A DNA stretch of 64,000 bases from Thioalkalivibrio paradoxus (GTDB lineage Bacteria > Pseudomonadota > Gammaproteobacteria > Ectothiorhodospirales > Ectothiorhodospiraceae): NCBI GenBank assembly GCA_011390565.1, contig JAABSC010000005.1, positions 21,001 through 85,000 on the forward strand, in the 5' to 3' direction. The position numbers and the translations under genes were made by a program. The notes under the pieces are model-generated. The model ran no database searches. It saw nothing but the letters and a program-made list of their open reading frames with translations, and had not been told where the DNA came from. Shown here one piece after another: positions 57,478-64,000 of the stretch (positions within the stretch are counted from its first letter, which is position 1; each line of letters opens with the position of its first letter).

Positions 57478-59765
57478 ACGCGGCCGCCACGCCTTCGATG
57501 CTGGGCGTTCTGCGTCGGGTGGTGCAGGAGGTCAACGGCGCAGCGGATTTCTATGAGGCCCTCCAGATCATCGTGACCCGCGTGAAGGGGGCGCTCGAGA
57601 TCGATGTCTGCTCGATCTACCTGAAGTCTCCCCGCTCGGGCCGGCTTGTGCTGATGGCCTCGGAAGGTCTCCACGCCGAATCGGTGGGACGGGTGGAGAT
57701 GGACATTTCGGAAGGGCTCGTCGGGTTGGTGGCAGCCCGTGCCGAGCCGATCAACCTCGAGAACGCTCCCGATCACCCGCGCTACCGGTATTTCCCGGAG
57801 ACGGGCGAAGAACGCTTTCTGTCCTTCCTCGGGGTCCCGATCATCCAGCAGCGCAAGCTGCTCGGAGTTCTGGTGGTGCAGCACCATGAGGCGCTCCGGT
57901 TCGACGACGAGCACGTCTCGTTCCTGGTGACGCTGGCCGCCCAGTTGGCCGGTGCAATCTCGCAGGCCGAGTTCACCGACGAGATCTCCAGCGAGACACC
58001 GGAGGTCAGCCACGTCAACGTGGAGGTCGCGGGGATTGCCGGTGCTCCGGGCGTTGCGATTGGCCGCGCGGTGGTGGCTTTCCGCCTCGCGGACCTCGAT
58101 TCCATTCCGGACCGCGAGGCCCGGGACGTGGACCAGGAACTGGAGCGTCTGGCGGCTGCGGTTGCGGCGACCCGTCAGGAAATCGAGGCGCTGAAGCATC
58201 GGACCGAAAACATTCTCCCGCCCGAAGAGGCCCTGCTCTTCGATGCCTACCTGATGCTGCTCGGCTCGGACTCCCTGGTGCAGCGCAGTGAAGCCCGTAT
58301 CCGCTCTGGACAGTGGGCACCCTCGGCTTTGCGGGACACCGTGCGCGAAAGCGTGCGGGTGTTCGAGGACATGGAAGACGCCTACCTGAGCGAGCGTGCC
58401 GCTGACGTGCGCGATCTCGGCCGGCGGGTGCTTTCGCACCTGCTGCCCGCGGAGGTCAGCGGCGAGGAATTTCCCGATGGCGGCATCCTGGTGGGGGAGG
58501 ATCTTACGGCCTCGCACCTCGCGGAGGTTCCGATCGAACGCCTCGGGGCGATCGTCTCGGCCAAGGGCACCGGTTCATCACACATCGCGATCCTCGCGCG
58601 GGCGCTGAACATTCCCGCGGTGATGGGCGTGTCCGATCTCCCGGTCAGCCGGATGGAGGACCGCGAAGTCCTGGTCGACGGTTACCGCGGCCGGTTGTAC
58701 GTGAATCCGAACCCCGAGCTTCGGGCCGAGTTCCTGCGTCTGGTCCGGCAGGAACGCGAGCTGGAAGAGGACCTGCGCATGCAGGCGCGGGAGCCAGCCG
58801 CGACCCGGGACGGGCGACCCGTCCCGGTACTCGCGAACAGCGGCCTGCTCGCGGACATCAGGCCATCGCTCAATTCGGGTGCGGAGGGGGTCGGGCTGTA
58901 CCGCACCGAGGTTCCGTTCATGATCCGCGACCGCTTCCCGGGAGAGGAGGAGCAGGTCGAGATCTACCGGCAGATTCTCGCGTCGTTCGATCCGATGCCG
59001 GTGACGCTGCGCACGCTGGATGTTGGGGGCGACAAGGCCCTGTCGTATTTTCCGGTGAAGGAGGATAACCCGTTTCTGGGCTGGCGGGGCATCCGGCTGA
59101 CCCTGGACCACCCGGAAATTTTCCTGCCTCAGCTCCGGGCGATGCTGAAGGCGAGTCGGGATCACAACAACCTGCAGATCCTGTTCCCGATGATCAGCGG
59201 GCTGGATGAACTGAAGGAAGCGATGGTGCTTCTGAACCGGGCACGGGAGGAGTTGCTGGACGAGGGGTACATCATTGCCATGCCCAAGGTCGGGGTGATG
59301 ATCGAAGTGCCCGCCGCCGTATACCTGGTGGAGAACCTCGCACGACGGGTGGATTTCCTGTCGGTCGGTACGAACGATCTGGTGCAGTACCTGCTGGCGG
59401 TGGATCGGAACAACGCGCGGGTGGCGAATCTGTACGATCCGCTGCACCCGGCTTCGATCCGGGCCCTGGAGCTGATTGCCGAGGGTGCGCGTCGCGCGGG
59501 CAAGCCCGTCAGCGTCTGTGGGGAAATGGCGTCGGATCCGGCGTCGGTCATCCTGCTGCTTGGAATGGGCATCGACAGCCTCAGTGTGAGTGTTTCCGCG
59601 ATTCCCCGGGTCAAATGGGTCATCCGCAGTTTTTCCACCGATCGGGCCGAGGCGCTTCTCGCGCAGTGCCGGCTGCTGGAGAACCCCGACCCGATCCGGT
59701 CTCTGCTCAACAACGCGCTGGTACAGGCGGGGCTCGGTGGGCTGGTGCGCGCCGGCAAGACCTGA
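57474..59765 (+). CDS. ptsP: PTS phosphotransferase PtsP (EI-Ntr)
   Basis: First enzyme of the nitrogen PTS, passing phosphate from PEP to NPr. 763 residues: an N-terminal GAF domain (about 15-150, [20 protein letters not shown]), the phosphohistidine domain with [21 protein letters not shown] (catalytic His), and a C-terminal PEP-utilising TIM barrel ([59 protein letters not shown]). The GTG at 57474 has AAGG upstream; an ATG at 57498 would match the E. coli N-terminus equally well. Confidence 0.95.
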   Translation: MNAAATPSMLGVLRRVVQEVNGAADFYEALQIIVTRVKGALEIDVCSIYLKSPRSGRLVLMASEGLHAESVGRVEMDISEGLVGLVAARAEPINLENAPDHPRYRYFPETGEERFLSFLGVPIIQQRKLLGVLVVQHHEALRFDDEHVSFLVTLAAQLAGAISQAEFTDEISSETPEVSHVNVEVAGIAGAPGVAIGRAVVAFRLADLDSIPDREARDVDQELERLAAAVAATRQEIEALKHRTENILPPEEALLFDAYLMLLGSDSLVQRSEARIRSGQWAPSALRDTVRESVRVFEDMEDAYLSERAADVRDLGRRVLSHLLPAEVSGEEFPDGGILVGEDLTASHLAEVPIERLGAIVSAKGTGSSHIAILARALNIPAVMGVSDLPVSRMEDREVLVDGYRGRLYVNPNPELRAEFLRLVRQERELEEDLRMQAREPAATRDGRPVPVLANSGLLADIRPSLNSGAEGVGLYRTEVPFMIRDRFPGEEEQVEIYRQILASFDPMPVTLRTLDVGGDKALSYFPVKEDNPFLGWRGIRLTLDHPEIFLPQLRAMLKASRDHNNLQILFPMISGLDELKEAMVLLNRAREELLDEGYIIAMPKVGVMIEVPAAVYLVENLARRVDFLSVGTNDLVQYLLAVDRNNARVANLYDPLHPASIRALELIAEGARRAGKPVSVCGEMASDPASVILLLGMGIDSLSVSVSAIPRVKWVIRSFSTDRAEALLAQCRLLENPDPIRSLLNNALVQAGLGGLVRAGKT

Positions 59766-59857
59766 GTCCGGCCGTACCGGGGGCGCGTGCCCGGGGATGT
59801 CTCTGCGGCGGGTGAACCGGTATCATTCGACGGTTCACCCAGCTCAACGGAAGTGTG

Positions 59858-60889
59858 ATGATCTCGATCGGTATTGTCGGCGCCACGGGCTACACCGGTG
59901 TCGAACTGCTGCGGTTGCTGGCACGGCACCCCGAGGTCCGCGTCGCCGCAGTCACCTCGCGCGGCGACGCGGGAACGCCTGTGGCCGCCATGTTCCCCAG
60001 CCTGCGTGGCGTGATCGACCTGAACTTCGTTGCACCCGAGACCGAGCATCTGGCCGACTGTGATGTCGTGTTCTTCGCGACGCCCCACGGCGTGGCCCAC
60101 GCCCTGGCCGGGGCGCTTCTCGAACGCGGTGTGCGCGTGATCGACCTCTCGGCCGATTTCCGTTTGCGCGATCCCGATCTCTGGGCGCGCTGGTATGGGC
60201 AGCCGCACGGCGCGCCGCAGTGGCTCGATCAGGCGGTATACGGTCTGCCCGAACTGAATCGGGACCGCATCCGCGAGACGCGGTTGCTGGCGGTACCGGG
60301 CTGTTATCCGACCGCCGTGAGCCTGGGGCTTCTGCCTTTGCTGCGGGCGGAAGCCATCGATGTCTCGGACGTGATCGCGGATGCCAAGAGCGGCGTCAGC
60401 GGCGCTGGCCGCAAAGCCCAGATCGGCGGGCTGTTCGCGGAGGTGGGTGAGAATTTCAAGGCCTATGGCAGTGGCGGTCATCGGCACCTGCCGGAAATAC
60501 GGCAGACGCTCGAGCAGGTGGCTGGCGGACCGGTCGGGCTGGTGTTTCAGCCTCACCTCGTGCCGATGATCCGCGGTATCGAGGCCACGCTCTATGTCCG
60601 CCCCCTGCGGCTGGACATCGACTTTCAGTCGCTTTTCGAATCGTTTTATCGGGACGAACCCTTCGTGGACGTGATGCCCGCCGGTTCGCATCCGGAGACC
60701 GCGAGTGTTCGCGGCACGAATCTCTGCCGCATTGCGCTGGCCCGGCCGGTCGACTCCGGACGGCTGGCGATCTTCTCGGTCATCGACAACCTTGTGAAGG
60801 GCGCGTCGGGCCAGGCGATTCAGGGCATGAACCTGATGTTCGGTTTCCCCGAGCAGTCCGGTCTGGACATCGTGCCGGTGTTTCCCTGA
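59858..60889 (+). CDS. argC: N-acetyl-gamma-glutamyl-phosphate reductase
   Basis: Arginine synthesis; reduces N-acetylglutamyl phosphate with NADPH. 343 residues: [20 protein letters not shown] (NADP-binding), [12 protein letters not shown], and the catalytic [19 protein letters not shown] with the nucleophile Cys. [16 protein letters not shown] is also a family block. ATG 59858 follows GGAAG; a GTG just before it (59855) is an alternative. erpA follows after a 111-bp spacer. Confidence 0.97.
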   Translation: MISIGIVGATGYTGVELLRLLARHPEVRVAAVTSRGDAGTPVAAMFPSLRGVIDLNFVAPETEHLADCDVVFFATPHGVAHALAGALLERGVRVIDLSADFRLRDPDLWARWYGQPHGAPQWLDQAVYGLPELNRDRIRETRLLAVPGCYPTAVSLGLLPLLRAEAIDVSDVIADAKSGVSGAGRKAQIGGLFAEVGENFKAYGSGGHRHLPEIRQTLEQVAGGPVGLVFQPHLVPMIRGIEATLYVRPLRLDIDFQSLFESFYRDEPFVDVMPAGSHPETASVRGTNLCRIALARPVDSGRLAIFSVIDNLVKGASGQAIQGMNLMFGFPEQSGLDIVPVFP

Positions 60890-60939
60890 ATGCCCGTCGC
60901 AGCGATGGCCGGAAACGCGCGCGGGCCAAGGGGGGATTC

Positions 60940-60966
60940 TTGACTATTGCCGTCAAGCTTTATAGC
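60940..60966 (+). promoter_or_regulatory. candidate promoter of erpA with inverted repeat
   Basis: TTGACT (60940-60945) and TATAGC (60961-60966) are 15 bp apart, shorter than optimal. TTGAC and GTCAA form an inverted repeat over 7 bases in the same stretch. A short spacer with a palindrome inside suggests a regulated promoter; erpA is iron-sulfur controlled in other bacteria, but an IscR consensus was not seen. Confidence 0.35.
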
Positions 60967-61000
60967 GTACGACCTGAACGTATAACGGAGAGACTTCATC

Positions 61001-61375
61001 ATGGCTGAACCAGTGACCGCGACTGCCGATCTCGACATGGAAATGCCGAGCCCGCTCATCTTCACCGATGCGGCCGCCACCAAGGTGAAAAGCCTGATCG
61101 AGGAAGAGGACAACGCCAACCTCAAGCTGCGCGTGTTCGTCAGCGGTGGCGGGTGTTCCGGGTTTCAGTACGGTTTCACCTTCGACGAGACCGTGGGCGA
61201 CGGCGACACCATGGTGGAAAACGGTGGCGTAACGTTGCTGATCGATCCAATGAGTTTCCAGTACCTCGCCGGCGCCGAGATCGACTACAGCGAAGGCCTC
61301 GAGGGTGCGCAGTTCGTGATCCGCAACCCGAACGCGACGACCACCTGTGGTTGCGGGTCGAGCTTTTCCACCTAG
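61001..61375 (+). CDS. erpA: iron-sulfur cluster insertion protein ErpA
   Basis: A-type Fe-S carrier that delivers clusters to target enzymes. 124 residues: [39 protein letters not shown] and the C-terminal [12 protein letters not shown]. The three conserved cysteines (GGCSG and CGCG) ligate the cluster. ATG follows ACGGAGAG. It has a strong terminator behind it and is convergent with anmK. Confidence 0.97.
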   Translation: MAEPVTATADLDMEMPSPLIFTDAAATKVKSLIEEEDNANLKLRVFVSGGGCSGFQYGFTFDETVGDGDTMVENGGVTLLIDPMSFQYLAGAEIDYSEGLEGAQFVIRNPNATTTCGCGSSFST

Positions 61376-61405
61376 GACGCCGAAGTCTTTCGGGCCGCAG
61401 CTGAG

Positions 61406-61440
61406 GCCGGGTGGTTGCGAGACCGCCCGGCTTCTTCGTT
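61406..61440 (+). terminator. intrinsic terminator after erpA
   Basis: GCCGGGTGGT pairs with ACCGCCCGGC (10 bp, one G-T wobble) over TGCGAG, followed by TTCTTCGTTTT. It ends the plus-strand transcript 30 bp after the erpA stop and before the convergent anmK gene. Confidence 0.8.
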
Positions 61441-61479
61441 TTCAGGGGCATGCGTTCGTTACGGGCGGGCTTGCTGGAA

Positions 61480-62604
61480 TCAGTCGGTGGGGATCTGCCC
61501 CGGAATCAGGCAACCCAGAATCCGTGGCCCGCGGGCGCCGGTCACTGCGGGTAGATTTCCGGCCTGGGAATGGATCGTCTGTCGCGCCAGCCATGCGAAG
61601 GCTGCGGCTTCGACCTGATCGGCAGGCAACCCCAGACGTCCAGTCTCGACTACCGATATTCCACCCAGGCGCCGACCCAGGCGCCGCATCAGATCCGTAT
61701 TGCGGGTACCCCCGCCGCAGACCAGCACTTCGCAGAGCTCGCCATCGTGCTGCTGCGCCTGGACTGCGTCCGCGATGACGGTTGCGGTGAGTTCAGTCAG
61801 CGTAGCCTGCACGTCAGCCCCGGCTCCGGCGTCCGGTGGCAGGTGCCGAGCCAACCACTCGGGCGAAAAGTACTCGGGTCCCGTGGTCTTCGGGGTTGGA
61901 AGAATGAAGAAGGGGTCCTCGAGCAGGTTCGCCAGCAGGGGTTCGAGGACCCGACCCTGCGCGGACCAGTTGCCTTGGTCGTCGTAGGGCAGGCCCCGCT
62001 GGCCGCGAATCCAGCCATCCATCAGCGTATTGCCGGGGCCGCAGTCGTAGCCGAGCACGGGTTCCCCGGGGCGTAACCAGGTGATATTGCTGATACCGCC
62101 GATATTGACCACGGCGCGGGTGATCTCCGGATGGGAAAAGCAGGCGGCATGCAACGCACAGGCCAGCGGGGCCCCTTCGCCTCCGGCGGCCATGTCGCGC
62201 TGACGGAACAGCGCAACCGTATCGATCCCGGTGCGCTCGGCAATGCGAAACGGATCGCCGATCTGCCAGGTGAATGGGGGCGAAGCATCAGGGCCGTGGA
62301 AGAGCGTTTGTCCGTGACTGCCGATCGCCCGCACCGCGTCGCGATCCACGCCCGCTTCCCGCATCAGGGCCAGTGCGGCGTCCGCGAATGCCTCCCCGAT
62401 GGCGGCGTCCAGTTGGCCAAGCTCGTTGTAACGGGCGCTTCCGGCGAGCGTGAGCCGTTCCAGATCGGCCGCGAGGGCCGGTGGATAGGGATGGTGGATG
62501 TGGGCCCGCACCGTCCAGCCCAGGGGGCCTTCTGCCAGGGCCAGTGCCGCCTCGATGCCGTCACGGCTGGTCCCCGAGATCAGGCCGATGTAGAAAGCCT
62601 GCAC
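61480..62604 (-). CDS. anmK: anhydro-N-acetylmuramic acid kinase
   Basis: Recycles peptidoglycan: converts 1,6-anhydro-MurNAc to MurNAc-6-phosphate. 374 residues of the ASKHA fold: FYIGLISGTSRDGIEAALAL, VRAIGSHGQTLFHGPDASPP, FTWQIGDPFRIAERTGIDTV, AVVNIGGISNITWLRPGEPV, GYDCGPGNTLMDGWIRGQRG and VLVCGGGTRNTDLMRRLG. GTG start at 62604, one base into the stop of the upstream M23 peptidase. In the family Asp in SGTSRDG is catalytic. Confidence 0.96.
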   Translation of the reverse strand: MQAFYIGLISGTSRDGIEAALALAEGPLGWTVRAHIHHPYPPALAADLERLTLAGSARYNELGQLDAAIGEAFADAALALMREAGVDRDAVRAIGSHGQTLFHGPDASPPFTWQIGDPFRIAERTGIDTVALFRQRDMAAGGEGAPLACALHAACFSHPEITRAVVNIGGISNITWLRPGEPVLGYDCGPGNTLMDGWIRGQRGLPYDDQGNWSAQGRVLEPLLANLLEDPFFILPTPKTTGPEYFSPEWLARHLPPDAGAGADVQATLTELTATVIADAVQAQQHDGELCEVLVCGGGTRNTDLMRRLGRRLGGISVVETGRLGLPADQVEAAAFAWLARQTIHSQAGNLPAVTGARGPRILGCLIPGQIPTD

Positions 62605-64000
62605 TAGAAGCGGCCGATCTCCGCCGACCCCTCGGCAACTTGCGTATCGCGCAGCGTCTCCAGCGTCGCCAGCAGCGGTGCCGTGGCCTCCCGGAAGGCA
62701 TCCATGTGCCGGGCCGGCAGGGGCTCGGCGCGGGGCAGTTCGACGGTGACCGGATTCACCGGACTCCCCCGAAGGTGGAACTCATAGTGGAGGTGGGGGC
62801 CGGTCGCGAGCCCGGACATCCCGACATAGCCGATGACCTGCCCCTGGCTGACCCGTGCGCCGACGGACTGCCCGCTACGGAAGCCGTTCATGTGCGCATA
62901 GAGCGTCTTGCGCTGATTGCCGTGATCGATGATGACGGTCTTGCCGTATCCGCCCTTGTTGCCCCGGTGCACGATGCGGCCATTGCCGGCTGCCCGGATC
63001 GGCGTACCCGTGGGGGCGGCGTAGTCCACGCCCTGGTGCTGCCGGGCGTAACCGAGAATCGGGTGTTTGCGCGGACCGAAACTGGAACTGATCCGCCCGA
63101 CGTCGACCGGTGTGCGGATGAAGGCCTGGCGCAGGCTGCGACCGTCCGGGGCGTAGTAGTCCGGATCTTCGCCTTCGGGAGCAAACCGCAACGCGCTCAG
63201 TGTGCGCCCCTGGTTGTGGAATTCAGCGGCCAGGACCGGGCCGTCGCGCAGATAGGTTCCGTCCTTGTAGATGCGTTCGTACACGACGATGACGCGATCC
63301 CCCTGCCGGATGTCCCAGGCAAAATCGATGTCCCAGCCAAAGATTTCCGCAATCTGGATCAGCGTCGAATCGGAAAGTCCGGCACGCGAGCCATCCAGAA
63401 ACAGGGACTGCCGGATCTCGGCATGAACGGCCCGGCGTTCCGCTTCGAGCTCGTGGCCGATTCGGTGGGCGACGAACCCGCCGTCGCCGTTTTCGCGCCG
63501 GATCTCGAGATAGTGATCGCCCCGGGGTTCGTAGACCAGTGTCATCAGCTGGCCTTCGTGGGTACCCGCCCGCAGTCGTTCACCCGGGAACAGTCGCTGA
63601 AGCTCCCGGGCCTCCGCGCCCCCGATCGCGAGCACCGGATGGAGGTGCTCTTGGATGCCAAGCTTGCTGAAAATGGTCGAAAGGGTGTCGCCCGATGTCA
63701 CCACGTGTTCGTCCCACGAGAGGCTTGGGGCGGTCACGGCCTCGACGGGTTCTTCGGACGGAGACGCGGCGATGGGTCGCTGTTCCCGAGCCGGGTCTTC
63801 TTCGCGGCGTTCCTGCAGGGATTCGACCGGGTGCGCGGATCGGGGCTCTGCGGCGGGGGTGTCCTGAACGGGCACGGGAATGCTCACCGTGACCGGCGGA
63901 TTGCTACCGTGGGTGGCCGCCGGGGTATCATTCGGCGCTGGCATCGACGTTGCGGGGGCGTCCTGGTGCGGAAGATAGGCCGCGAACCCCAGCGCGGATG
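62604..64000 (-). CDS. M23-family murein endopeptidase with LysM-like domain (5' end outside the window)
   Basis: At least 465 residues; the frame stays open to the window edge, and the first visible residues (SALGFAAYLPHQDAP) look like the end of a membrane anchor or signal sequence. A Pro-rich linker and a LysM/OapA-like region (HVVTSGDTLSTIFSKLGIQE) precede an M23 domain: GVDYAAPTGTPIRAAGNGRI (metal His and Asp are in HQGVD), TLYAHM and the HxH in GPHLHYEFHLRG. With Zn it would cleave peptidoglycan cross-links, like MepM. Coupled to anmK by overlapping codons. Confidence 0.93.
   Translation of the reverse strand, partial: SALGFAAYLPHQDAPATSMPAPNDTPAATHGSNPPVTVSIPVPVQDTPAAEPRSAHPVESLQERREEDPAREQRPIAASPSEEPVEAVTAPSLSWDEHVVTSGDTLSTIFSKLGIQEHLHPVLAIGGAEARELQRLFPGERLRAGTHEGQLMTLVYEPRGDHYLEIRRENGDGGFVAHRIGHELEAERRAVHAEIRQSLFLDGSRAGLSDSTLIQIAEIFGWDIDFAWDIRQGDRVIVVYERIYKDGTYLRDGPVLAAEFHNQGRTLSALRFAPEGEDPDYYAPDGRSLRQAFIRTPVDVGRISSSFGPRKHPILGYARQHQGVDYAAPTGTPIRAAGNGRIVHRGNKGGYGKTVIIDHGNQRKTLYAHMNGFRSGQSVGARVSQGQVIGYVGMSGLATGPHLHYEFHLRGSPVNPVTVELPRAEPLPARHMDAFREATAPLLATLETLRDTQVAEGSAEIGRF

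Overview
The window is a GC-rich, gene-dense stretch of chromosome from a gammaproteobacterium. The gene families and orders (priA next to argS, mrcA divergent from pilMNOPQ, the argC-erpA/anmK-M23 peptidase group, rppH-ptsP, a tRNA-Ile2 beside rpoD) point to a purple-sulfur or halo/alkaliphilic lineage such as the Ectothiorhodospiraceae or Chromatiales. That assignment is inferred from gene content and style; no rRNA is present to confirm it. About 58 protein genes and one tRNA gene can be supported. No intact insertion sequence, prophage or CRISPR array is visible.

Layout. 1-6031 (minus): the start of argS, then priA, a 371-bp spacer with DnaA-box-like sites and an AT-rich core, and a three-gene proton-translocating transhydrogenase operon. 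6325-12855 (plus): HNH protein, ferrochelatase, a MoaB/CinA-N protein, a 2OG-Fe(II) oxygenase, then an accessory-looking stretch holding an exported barrel-like protein fused to a JAMM-like (DUF4329) domain, an overlapping small exported protein, and a periplasmic Ntn hydrolase bounded by near-identical 18-bp direct repeats. 13432-18874 (minus): an ion-transport cluster with MgtE (duplicated N-domain), a glutamate-receptor-like K+ channel, MscS, and an unknown protein with a degenerate NTPase-like core. 19079-22438: a zinc-ribbon metallopeptidase, two adjacent coiled-coil proteins sharing a C-terminal motif, and a transglutaminase-like protein. 23039-33483 (minus): CSS-EAL phosphodiesterase, OmpA-like lipoprotein, aroB, dgt, damX, dnaG, rpoD, tRNA-Ile2. 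33827-36268: rpsU, yqeY, hemE and a convergent unknown gene. 36282-46177: mrcA divergent from pilMNOPQ, two paralogous lipoprotein genes, then aroK. 46205-57000: small metabolic and stress genes, tatD, pepN, a TauE-type permease, hemL, thiE-thiD, a HAD phosphatase. 56950-64000: rppH-ptsP, argC, erpA, and on the minus strand anmK with an M23 endopeptidase that runs off the window.

How they fit together. Most of the window is core metabolism and information processing: tetrapyrrole synthesis (hemH, hemE, hemL at three sites), chorismate synthesis (aroB and aroK, separated by about 14.5 kb), thiamine salvage (thiE-thiD), replication and transcription (priA, dnaG, rpoD, rpsU), and cell-wall and pilus building (mrcA, damX, pilMNOPQ, anmK, M23). 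The less ordinary content is in 9701-12924 (exported metalloenzyme-like pair and repeat-flanked hydrolase), 13432-18874 (ion/osmotic cluster), 20402-21164 (coiled-coil pair) and 43855-45588 (lipoprotein pair in the pilus locus).
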